Shown here: positions 28,649-37,521 of the stretch, in pieces
How the letters are laid out: every line of letters starts with the position of its first letter
Position numbering within the stretch: position 1 is the first letter of the stretch
Assembly: GCA_039621445.1 (NCBI GenBank)
Contig: CP154955.1
Span: 6,804,010-6,868,009 of the forward strand
Direction: 5' to 3'
From: Euglena gracilis
Taxonomy: Eukaryota; Euglenida; Euglenophyceae; Euglenales
DNA length: 64,000 bases
The notes under the pieces: model-generated
Databases searched by the model: none
Told to the model about the DNA's origin: nothing
What the model saw: only the letters and a program-made list of their open reading frames with translations
Translations under genes and position numbers: made by a program

Positions 28649-31600
28649 ATGCTGCCCGGCGGAAGGGAGCCAGGCGGAGGACTGCCTTACCACCCCACCA
28701 CTCACCTTCAACCTGACCAGTATGCGTACCGATACGGTACGCAGCCACCTGCACGGACTGCGGCTCAGGGAAACCCTGAAGCCAGCAGCAGTAGCAGGAT
28801 GACCCAGATGCCCGCGGAAGCGCGGCCATCTCAGCCATCAGGCTCTCGTCGCCTCCCACCGTATGCGGGTGTGATGATCCACCGCACGGCGGAGACGATG
28901 AACCGGGTTATGCGTATGAGCGCATACCCCGCACCAGACCAACTCACACAGGCATTGTGGGATGACCACTGCCGTAAAGTTTTGACCATCGCGAATACCC
29001 CTCCGGCCCTGTGGTGTATGTGCGCCCAGGCGACGATGACCGGTCTGGTGTATTACACCGACCCGGACGCGTCGGGATTCGCGGCGGACATTACCATGCG
29101 TGACCTGGGCGTGGAAGTCCCGCCACAGGTGGCACGGCAGGTACCACCAGTTGGCACTTACACTGCACATTTTCGTGCTCACTCCCCCGGATTACCCGAG
29201 GAAGAGACAGTGGAACCACCTGTCCGGAGTGAACACCCACGTGTGAAAGAAAGTATTTTTCGATCCCCTGAGCGCATGCCCCGGCGGGATTATCCTGCGC
29301 AGGAGCCTGTGTCTCAGTACACCGTCTCTGAGGATTATCCCCAGGAGGCGCCAATGCCACGGGATCAGTACGTATATCCACCTCAACCCCACCCAACCAT
29401 ACCTGACCCTATCCCACGACGTCCTGCGGAGGGAAATCCTCCCCCGACGTCTGACTCTGCCCGAAGCGCTCGTCCGCGGGAAGCCACGGCAGCGCCTCGT
29501 GCGGCACCAGTTCCCCCGGCACGGGATGAACCCGTTAACCCGTGGACTGGTCGGCCGTTCGAGACTGAGGAGGAGCGTCAACAGTATGAATATGCTGTGA
29601 CGATCCAACGACAAATCGCACGTCGCCCCCCTGTTTCCGCTGGCCAGGGATACCCTTCCCGGGCGGAAATGACACGGGAAGAGCGCCAGCAGCATGATGC
29701 TGCTGTGTCGGCTCTCACAGGAGTGCCAGCTCCATCACGGTCAAGTCAACCAGCGCGACAGCGGGACGTGGCTGTGGCGGAAGCGCCACCAGCACGACCC
29801 ACAAGCTCTGCCGCCGGCAAGCGTGACCGCGGCCCGGAAAATCTGACGCCGCAGCCACAGCGCCGCTCGCCGAGGTCGGAAAATCCGCCCGCGGCGATGC
29901 ACGTCGACGCTGAGGAGGAAGCTCCGCCAGCGCCCGACGTGACGGCAGAACGGGCAAGTCGGGAAACCCGACCATCCCCAGTCGCACCGGTTTACTCGAA
30001 TCGTGGTGATGCTGAGCAGGAATTTGCTCGAACGCCAAGCACGGAATCCGTGACTTACCCAGTGTTTACGCCAAAAGACCCAGAATACTGGGAATACTTT
30101 GACCCATACCGGGCGACATTCGAATGGCTGTCAAACACAAAGGGCAAGGGTAAAGGAAAGGGCAAAGGTAAGGGGAAAGGAAAAGGCCAGGAGAAAGGTG
30201 GGAAAGCCCCACCTGGCAAAGGCGGAAAAGCCGCCTGGTCAGCTCCAGGCAAAGGCGGAAAATCTGCCGGACACCCAGCAGGCAAGGGCGGGAAAGCCGC
30301 CGAACCTTCGAAAACGAAGGATTATGACGTTGCCTCAGTGTTCAAGTACCTGGAGGAGATCTGGCCGAAAATCGACGAAGATCTCCAAAAGTTCACAAGG
30401 GCAGGCAACGTGATCCACCGACCACCGGATGCGGTGCTCGAAGTGGTACAGAATCGTATGAACGATCACTGCAAACGTTTTTTCTACAGTGCCGAACTTC
30501 ATGCGTTCGAGGGATACCCTCATTCGAATGAAGTTGTCCTGGACCAGATGCCTGGTTTCTGGGAACTGTGGTTCTGGTTGGGATACCCCTGCCAGAATTT
30601 CGGCATTTTTACCGACCGAAACGGTCTGACGTATATCGATTGCCTGAATACCTGTGAAGACGGCGAAACGTTCGTCGCACAGTTGAAGGAAATCTTCAAC
30701 CACATGTTTTCAGTCAGCGCACTGGGAATCCAGTGGAAGTATTACCCCCTGCCGGAGAAACTCCAGGCGCAGGCTGCGGTAATGTTCACGAACAACCTCC
30801 AAGTCTTCTTGGACAGCATGTATGGCATGCTGTTCAAGGTACTGGACGTGGACCTCGCGTACCCCCAGCGGTACAAACTGGAATGCCAGTTTTGCAAGGA
30901 AGTCCACATCGTTGACTTCTGGGGTTTCGGAGAACGCGGAAAACCGCCTCCGTCTGCCGAGAATGCCGGCTGCCAGCCGACCAGGAGATTCCTCCTGCAT
31001 CAGTGCCGGAATCCCCAGATTGGAACGCAGGACCGAAAGGTGCTGAAACAGCACCGGCAGAAAATATTTCTGCTGCAGCAGTACTGGCACAGGGCGTGGA
31101 TTACCTACGTCCTGGAGGTCTACATATATTTCCTGGAATATATGACCGCCGATGTGGAAATCCACAGAAAGTGGTTGCCTCGGGGATATATGGAGGTGAA
31201 CGCCAGACCCAATGACCCAGACCAGCGCAGGATGAACCTGCGACCAGACTGGGAAGAGGCCGAAATCGGTCTCCAGGAACACCTGGATACCCAATTCGGG
31301 AATATCCTGATATGGGAGGATTTTCAGATGTTTTTCGCGGCGCACGAAGGGGAAGTCCCTCGTTACGCGTTGCCACTGCCAGCATTCCTGGAAGAAACAG
31401 GAGAGTTTGGCGTGACTGACCATTGTCGACGGCAGTGGGAAGACCTTTGCTTGATCGACGATGATCAACCACAGCCTCCACCCGAAAGCTGGGTGAGAGC
31501 GACGTGGCCGCCCCCATACCCCAACTCTGACAGGAGTGAAAGTATTCGCTTTTCCCGCCTGTCAAACGCACAAGGGTGCTACAGGAGCGGGAAAGACCCG

Positions 31601-34093
31601 CGTTCTGCAGCACAGCTACACGCAGCCGAATCCTCTCCGGAAGCGGATGAGGAGGAGGAGGAGGTCCCAATGGCTGAGGATGAACCTCAGCCAACGGAAC
31701 CTCCGACACTGGAATCCCGTAGCCCATCGGTAGTGATGCTGGATACTGTGGCAGAAACCGCACAACACCCAGGATCACAAGCAGGTGAAATGACACCCGT
31801 CCCTCTATCACCAGCCTCACTGGGTACAGCCGGTGTACCAACCCCTCCGCGGGAAAACCCGCCGGAAACGGTACCCCACACGCCTGAGGTATTACGCCTC
31901 AAGCTCCCTGTTTCCGGGGAAACCCCGTTAACCGAGGAGCCAGCCGAGGAGCCCACTTCAGGTGAGGAGAGACGCACCTCACTGGGCGGACGCGTACTCG
32001 GTGGTTTACGGTCACTGATCGCAGTAGTCACTCCACGTGGCACTGCGGCCAGTTCTTCCACAGCTGCGGCGGAAACTGCCCAGCTGACGGAAGACACATC
32101 TGACATTGCAGCCATGGTGGAGGATGAACCTCCCCCAACGGCAGCGCCACCGCCAGTGTCGGAAGCGACACGGACAGAAGGCGAACGGACAGCAATGACT
32201 GTGGGGACAACACCAGCCGTGTCAGTACAGGATGAACCTGTATCGACACCGGCGGTGCCACCGGAGGCACGGGATGAACCCGTATCTCATGGTACAGCCA
32301 CAGTCACGGCAGAGAAGCGTCAAGGCACACGGACACCGGCGCCTGAAAAACAGGCCGAGCGGGCGTCCATGCCTCCACCACAGGCTCAGCCAGCGCGAAG
32401 TGCACAGGCTAGGCCTACACCAACACCATCCCCCACGGCTACCCCTGGGAAACCTTCGGGAGCCGCGAAGGAGCGTGTAGGACGACCATCAGCTCGGGAA
32501 ACCCCTGCTGAAGGTCAACGACGTTCGGCGTCGGGGAAAAGACCCCCGTCCCAAGCGTCACCACGCACGTGGGCAAGCAAGCGAGACGCCGAGCGGCGGC
32601 CCTCGGAGACTCCGGAAGCCGGAAGCCTGAAGGCCCCGGCGAAAAGTAAGCCGGGCGCCGCACCTTGCAAACCCACACCGAAATCTGGTGATCAGCCCCC
32701 ACCGAAAGGCGGTGGTGGTGCTGGCGGCCAGAGTGCTGCATCCTCTTCTCGGGGATTAACCTCGGGACCAGGATTCACACACGTCACGTCATCCGGCTAT
32801 GGGAAAACCTCACAGCCGAAACCTCCGTCAAAGGGGCAGGGAAAATCCCGCGCCTCGACAGCCGAGACACCTTCAGAAGACGAAGTTGTCATCGACTGGA
32901 ACGCGATCAATCAGGATGACCCTGACATTGATGACCTGAAAAACAGGTACATGATGATCGCACATAAATTGAGGACACAGCAATGCCTTAACCGGTGGAT
33001 TGAGCCACTGTTCTGTCAGGGACGGAAATGGTCCTTTGATCAGAATGTGACCTGGAATTATTACAATTCCAGATCTCACCGTGTTTTGGCCCAATTCTTC
33101 GGTGAGGAATTCCTCATCGACAAAACAACGGAAAACCGTTTTGTATGGCTTTGCACTGTCTGCCACAAGATGTACAACAGTGCACTTGACCTGGGATTAC
33201 CCCTCGTCCATGTGTGCAACCCTGTGGATCGGAAATCGTTCCACAAGGATGTATACATCCCTAACTGTGCCGCCTTGGTATGCGCCAAGTGCGTGGACAG
33301 TTGGACCCACAAGCACAATTTCAGCTACACAGACCGAGACGGTACGAATGTACCAGTTCTCTGCGTCAACTGCCTTCGAGGTACCTTTTGGCACACTGCG
33401 GAAGGCGCAGTACGCACAATCGTGCCAAGTGCCGAGAAGCCACTGGAGGAATACTCCACCTTGAACAAAAAGTTCAAGGACTTTTTCAAGTATGCCAACC
33501 TCAAGCTCGACGACTACCGCCACACGGGAATGGCCCGTGGGTGGCAAATCGACAGTGGGGCGATACGCCTCGCTGCTGAGGAGGCAGGGGTAAGATTACC
33601 TTACCTCTGGGAGACAGCAGACATGGAAAAGATACTTTTCCGCCTGTTCCAAAACCAGGACCGAAACGGTCGCTGGTGCCTACCACAATGGCCACCCGAA
33701 AACCACGGGATGACCTGGAAAGACTGGCTTGGGGCCGTATTACGACCCCATACAGTCCGGGCGGAATGCGCCTATCACATGCCGATTGACTTCCACCCGG
33801 GGAATGCCGGGCAGGTGTCAGCCAATCACCCAAGGATGAACTACTTCATCTGGCCAGCCAATCTACCCAGGAAATTCTGGGAGAAGCTGCAATGGTTCCT
33901 CGCGGAAAGAGCGAGTGTAACCAAGCACACAGTCCCCGAAGGATGGGTTCGGGACTGGGTGGCACCTGATTTTGAATACGAATCGCCAGAAACCTGGGTC
34001 GTAGATAGGCCACCACCACCTCAATTCCAGATGGTCCTTGTGGAAGATCCCTTGGACTCCCGCCATGATTATTGGCGGCTGGAACGGATGTAA
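28649..34093 (+). CDS. Element A large third ORF, unknown function
   Basis: 1814 codons, uninterrupted. In order: a Pro/Arg/Gln-rich N-terminus; a charged linker; (GK)n and GKGGKA repeats (about residues 495-555), probably binding nucleic acid; and a globular aromatic-rich domain with ELWFWLGYPCQNFGIF and a CxxC...HxC cluster (LECQFC, HQC). Another globular segment (YWHRAWITYVLEVYIYF, WEDFQMFF) follows. A long acidic Pro/Thr-rich linker has repeated DEP blocks. The C-terminal domain carries CxxC pairs (WLCTVCHKMY, LVCAKCVDSWTHKH, LCVNC). No membrane segment, signal peptide or certain protease site is seen. Its place after pol, behind a splice-acceptor-like tract, recalls env-position ORFs, but the GKGKG tract is Gag-like. 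It could be a displaced Gag, an extra structural protein, or a captured gene. Confidence 0.8.
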   Translation: MLPGGREPGGGLPYHPTTHLQPDQYAYRYGTQPPARTAAQGNPEASSSSRMTQMPAEARPSQPSGSRRLPPYAGVMIHRTAETMNRVMRMSAYPAPDQLTQALWDDHCRKVLTIANTPPALWCMCAQATMTGLVYYTDPDASGFAADITMRDLGVEVPPQVARQVPPVGTYTAHFRAHSPGLPEEETVEPPVRSEHPRVKESIFRSPERMPRRDYPAQEPVSQYTVSEDYPQEAPMPRDQYVYPPQPHPTIPDPIPRRPAEGNPPPTSDSARSARPREATAAPRAAPVPPARDEPVNPWTGRPFETEEERQQYEYAVTIQRQIARRPPVSAGQGYPSRAEMTREERQQHDAAVSALTGVPAPSRSSQPARQRDVAVAEAPPARPTSSAAGKRDRGPENLTPQPQRRSPRSENPPAAMHVDAEEEAPPAPDVTAERASRETRPSPVAPVYSNRGDAEQEFARTPSTESVTYPVFTPKDPEYWEYFDPYRATFEWLSNTKGKGKGKGKGKGKGKGQEKGGKAPPGKGGKAAWSAPGKGGKSAGHPAGKGGKAAEPSKTKDYDVASVFKYLEEIWPKIDEDLQKFTRAGNVIHRPPDAVLEVVQNRMNDHCKRFFYSAELHAFEGYPHSNEVVLDQMPGFWELWFWLGYPCQNFGIFTDRNGLTYIDCLNTCEDGETFVAQLKEIFNHMFSVSALGIQWKYYPLPEKLQAQAAVMFTNNLQVFLDSMYGMLFKVLDVDLAYPQRYKLECQFCKEVHIVDFWGFGERGKPPPSAENAGCQPTRRFLLHQCRNPQIGTQDRKVLKQHRQKIFLLQQYWHRAWITYVLEVYIYFLEYMTADVEIHRKWLPRGYMEVNARPNDPDQRRMNLRPDWEEAEIGLQEHLDTQFGNILIWEDFQMFFAAHEGEVPRYALPLPAFLEETGEFGVTDHCRRQWEDLCLIDDDQPQPPPESWVRATWPPPYPNSDRSESIRFSRLSNAQGCYRSGKDPRSAAQLHAAESSPEADEEEEEVPMAEDEPQPTEPPTLESRSPSVVMLDTVAETAQHPGSQAGEMTPVPLSPASLGTAGVPTPPRENPPETVPHTPEVLRLKLPVSGETPLTEEPAEEPTSGEERRTSLGGRVLGGLRSLIAVVTPRGTAASSSTAAAETAQLTEDTSDIAAMVEDEPPPTAAPPPVSEATRTEGERTAMTVGTTPAVSVQDEPVSTPAVPPEARDEPVSHGTATVTAEKRQGTRTPAPEKQAERASMPPPQAQPARSAQARPTPTPSPTATPGKPSGAAKERVGRPSARETPAEGQRRSASGKRPPSQASPRTWASKRDAERRPSETPEAGSLKAPAKSKPGAAPCKPTPKSGDQPPPKGGGGAGGQSAASSSRGLTSGPGFTHVTSSGYGKTSQPKPPSKGQGKSRASTAETPSEDEVVIDWNAINQDDPDIDDLKNRYMMIAHKLRTQQCLNRWIEPLFCQGRKWSFDQNVTWNYYNSRSHRVLAQFFGEEFLIDKTTENRFVWLCTVCHKMYNSALDLGLPLVHVCNPVDRKSFHKDVYIPNCAALVCAKCVDSWTHKHNFSYTDRDGTNVPVLCVNCLRGTFWHTAEGAVRTIVPSAEKPLEEYSTLNKKFKDFFKYANLKLDDYRHTGMARGWQIDSGAIRLAAEEAGVRLPYLWETADMEKILFRLFQNQDRNGRWCLPQWPPENHGMTWKDWLGAVLRPHTVRAECAYHMPIDFHPGNAGQVSANHPRMNYFIWPANLPRKFWEKLQWFLAERASVTKHTVPEGWVRDWVAPDFEYESPETWVVDRPPPPQFQMVLVEDPLDSRHDYWRLERM

Positions 34094-35087
34094 TGCCGAA
34101 ACGGCATTACCAGGCTCATGTATGGTAAGTGCCTTCATGGAGCCTGGACATCCATATACTATACATATATGTATACATTGGTAGCGGAAATCGCTGAACA
34201 GCCCTGGGATGAACCTGGGTCTGACACTCTACGCTCTGGATGGAAGCATCCGAGAGCCCCCCCCCCCCCGCCACCAGCCCCCCCTCTGCCAATGGCCGTG
34301 GGGACGGAAACCGTCTGCAAGAGGTAATTGCCTCTTATTGCGTCGTGAAGGAGCTACTGCTGTGAAGACCTTGGCAGCCGGGAAACCTGGCAAGCCGCTA
34401 AGTGACACACAGCATACAGCGCGCACGCCGTAATAATAGGCCAACTTGTCACTTTTGGCCATAAGGCCCCTTAAGGCTGCCAGACAGCAAAAATTCTGTT
34501 CTGGCCTAAGCCAGCCCCCCTCTCCTCCCTACTTTCCCCCCACCCCCGCAAAGCTGTCGCCGGCAGTCGGTTTTGTAAGTAGGCTTTTGTTTCCTAGTGC
34601 GGATAGGACCGCCTAGGGGCCCTATCCGGGTATGACCAGGATAGGAGCCTGCCCCCCCCCTTCCACACCTCTCCCCGCGGGTTTTCAGCGAATCGCTTGA
34701 CCAACCCCGCGTGCCTTTGGCACACCCAAAGTGGGTGGATGGGACACTTTGTCAGGAAACCTGCCAAGCCCCGTTTCCCACAGTGGGCTTTTTCACACCT
34801 CACCTAAGCCGAAACGGCTAATAGGTAACCGCGAAACGCGGCTAACCTTTTGCGCGTTTTTGGGCTTTGGGTGGATGCCACTGTGCGGAAAGGAGAGACA
34901 CCGAATGGAGAAGTGAACCCCACCTGGGGCAGCGTCAGATATCCTGACTGGACTGTGAAACCCTGGCCCATGAAGGAAATCGGGCGTAGCCCTGGGAGGA
35001 GGATGTGTACCAGGCACGTCCCAGCTCTGTAGGATATCTGCAGAGTGGGTTCTGTGACGGTCGCACCACTGTGGAAACCCACAGCTG
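34094..35087 (+). other. Non-coding hairpin-rich region after element A
   Basis: No convincing gene. It continues the hairpin style of element A: GACGG/CCGTC around AAA, AAGAGG/CCTCTT, AGCCG/CGGCT, CCGCG/CGCGG, and CTGTGG/CCACAG at 35069-35084. A consensus-like 5' splice site GTAAGT lies at 34125. About 34410-34760 is related to 44085-44390. This may be the 3' end of A, the 5' end of the DIRS element, or both; no terminal repeat could be fixed. Confidence 0.4.
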
Positions 35088-35158
35088 GTAAGATCGTGAC
35101 AGACCCTTCTGGGATCTGCCCCTGGACACGTCAGCACTTTTCTCTCCTTCCCCCACAG
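35088..35158 (+). other. Intron-like segment upstream of the DIRS ORF
   Basis: 71 nt from GTAAGATCG to a pyrimidine tract ending CCCCCACAG. It has good donor, tract and acceptor. It could be the last intron of the leader of the DIRS mRNA, possibly paired alternatively with the donor at 34125. Confidence 0.45.
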
Positions 35159-35417
35159 GTGGTATTCTTTACTCTCACAATCTCAAAGTTTGACCATTGG
35201 TTTTGTCAGAGGGAAAAACCCTCAGAACAATCGACTTTGATCTCAGAAGAAACTTCTGAATCTTTGCTTTGTGCTTTGCTTCTCGGGGAATTGGGAAGAA
35301 AAGGGGAAAACCACTTTTCGTTACTCCAAAGACTTTTCCCTACCATAAGTAGGCTGCGCACCAAGGCGAAAGCGAAAGGCTTTTACAGAAAGTCCCAAAA
35401 AGGGAAAAGGGAAAGCT

Positions 35418-37387
35418 TTGGACGTACACTCCCCCCAGAAGGTAATCAGCCCTCACCCCCCAGCATTATATGTACCTCCCCACCACAGACCTTCCCCCAT
35501 CTTTCAAAAACAGGGGGAAAGCCTGTCTTTGAGCAGCCCTATGGCAGGGCCAGAGGTGACCCCGGTGATGGGGCAGCCAGAGAGGACCCCAGTGATGGGG
35601 CAGCCAGGGGGAAGGACCCCAGTGATGGGGCCTGTGGAATCCCCAGACACATTACATCCAGGGGTGCCCCCTTACAAAGCCCTGCAGGCCAGTATCCCCC
35701 ACTGGGAAAAGGCAGGTGCCAGCAGAGAGGTATTAAACCTGATAAGGGAAGGGGTCATGGCAGATCTTCCCCTCCCCCCTCTAATGTCCTTAAAAGTTCC
35801 CTTCAAAGCCCCCCAGGAAGTAATGACTGCCCAAAAAATTCTGAGAGAATACGAATGTGCAGGGGCAACCAGGCAAATCCCCCCAGAGCAGGCAAAACAT
35901 TTTGTCCCTTACTTCATAATTTCCAAAAAAGAAGGGGAAAAGACCAAGGAAAGACTAATTTCAGATTGTCGACAGTTAAATCACTATTTCACCCCCCAGA
36001 AGTTCAGACTGGAACACATGGGAAACATTTTCCCATACTTAAGAAAAGGATGGTTCTGTGGAAAAATAGATCTGAAAGATGCTTATTTTCACCTAAAACT
36101 GCACAGCAGCCTGGAAAAACATGTCTGCATGCAAGTGGGGGGGGGAAACTTGGCAGTTTCAAGCTGCATGTTTTGGCATCAGCAGCCTGCCACAAAAGTT
36201 TATGACTCTCATGAGAGTCTGGGAAAGGAAGTGGAGAAAGGAGGGAAAGGTAGTTTTCATCTACCTAGACGACATTTTGCTGTTAGCCCCCAGCAAAAAG
36301 ACTGCAGCCCAACATTTGGCAGAAATAAAGCAGGACCTTTTATTGGCAGGTTTCAGATTAAACCTCCCCAAATCCTGTCTGGAACCCACACAGGAGATAA
36401 AACATTTGGGCCAGTGGGTCAATTTGAAAAAGGGCCAGCTGGAAATCCCACAGGAAAAACTAAAATCCTTAAGAAAGGAGCTGGGAAAAGTGCTCACAGC
36501 ACAAAAAATGAGCTGCAGAAAACTCAGCTCTATTGTGGGGCAGGTCAGAAGCTATTTAGTCTCCATGCCATTTCTCAGAATTCCGACAGATCAACTTTGC
36601 AAAATGGTGGATTTGCACACAAAGTGGGGTTGGGACCACACCCTAACCATTCCCCAGGGGGTCAAAGATCAAATTGTGGAGTTAAAAGCGTTTTTGCAGC
36701 CAGGCGTGGGCAGAGCCTTTCAATCCCAGGCCTCTCAGGATCTGTTTTCAGACAGCAGCACCTGGCAGTGGGGGGGGGCTGGACAAAAACTCAGGCCAAA
36801 AAGTGCAGGATTTTTGGAGGGACCTGCACATCCTTCACATCAACCAAAAAGAATTGATGTCAGCAGTGGAGACAGTAAAAAGTCTGGCAAAACCAAAACA
36901 AACCATAATGCTTCATGTGGACAGCCAAGTGGCTGTAAGTTATCTAACAAAATGGGGAGGCAAAAAGCCCTACCTAAATTCCATTTTAAAACCCCTGCTG
37001 TATCATTGCCAAGAAAAGCAAATCAATTTGCAGGTGGTTTGGGTTCCCTCAAAAGAGCAATTGGCAGACTCCCTGACCAGGGAGCAAAAGGACCCAGGGG
37101 ATTATACCCTAAACCTACATATCTTTCACCAAATTCTGAAATTTTTCAGACAGGACATCACCCCAGAGGTGGACATGTTTTGCACACCCAGCAACAAAAA
37201 ATTCCCCAAGTTTGTTTGTCGATACCCCCACCAAGGGGCTTTGCTGGTGGATGCCTTGAAAGCAGATTTGAGGGGCCTCCCCCCAGTTTATGCAAACCCC
37301 CCCTGGAGCATCATTCCCCAATGGATTCAGAGATTAATGGTAAACCCAGACCTGACTTGTCTGTTCATCGTACCCCACTGGGCTTGA
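35418..37387 (+). pseudogene. DIRS-type RT, RNase H and NPPW methyltransferase-like domain, frame broken at two G runs
   Basis: Three frames add up to one DIRS-like polyprotein. 35418-36137 gives a Pro-rich leader with three TPVMGQP-like repeats, then the start of RT (FIISKKEGEKTKERLISDCRQLN, KIDLKDAYFHLKL). After the 9-G run at 36137-36145 the frame changes and RT continues (ACFGISSLPQKF, FIYLDDILLLA). RNase H begins with FSDSSTWQWGG, and a second 9-G run (36770-36778) moves the frame again. RNase H then goes on (MLHVDSQVAVSYL, EQLADSLTRE). It ends with VDMFCTPSNKKFP and VYANPPWSIIPQWI, the Dam-like module usual in DIRS elements. Both breaks are in homopolymers, so assembly error is as likely as decay. 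Confidence 0.8.
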
Positions 37388-37521
37388 ACATCATGGTGGC
37401 GCCAATTAATGGCAATCAGAAGCCAGGCAGCAAAGTTTTGTCGGTACCCCCCCAATGGGGTCTATTCACCAACTGCTGGGGGGAGGAGATGCCCCCCCAA
37501 GGTGGAAATTGGCCTGCTTGA

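Larger units (their letters stand above)
24780..34110 (+). other. Dense short hairpins with AAA, GAAA or ATGAA loops across element A
   Basis: Perfect short inverted repeats with 3-6-nt loops recur through pol and the third ORF. Examples: 25343-25361 (arm TTCGCGG), 25511-25530 (arm TCTCAAT), 27077-27094 (ACTTCG), 28004-28020 (AAAACG), 28136-28150 (CCTAG), 31039-31055 (GGTGCTG, loop AAA), 31671-31693 (9-bp arm TGGCTGAGG, loop ATGAA), and 34090-34110 (9-bp arm GTAATGCCG, loop AAA, spanning the stop codon). Stems of 5 bp are expected by chance several times per kb, so only the longer stems and the recurrent loops are informative. Confidence 0.55.

Noticed and set aside
33540-33570. IDSGA in the third ORF as an aspartic protease site
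   Set aside because: Surrounding sequence lacks the hydrophobic strand pattern and the second conserved Gly-rich strand; chance occurrence is likely.
34178-34190. TGGTAGCGG as an initiator-Met primer site for element A
   Set aside because: Only the first 7 bases agree with the site seen in element B, and it lies downstream of the third ORF with no adjacent LTR end.
35045-36205. 386-codon + strand ORF
   Set aside because: It overlaps the DIRS RT in another frame; the motif-bearing frame starts at 35418.
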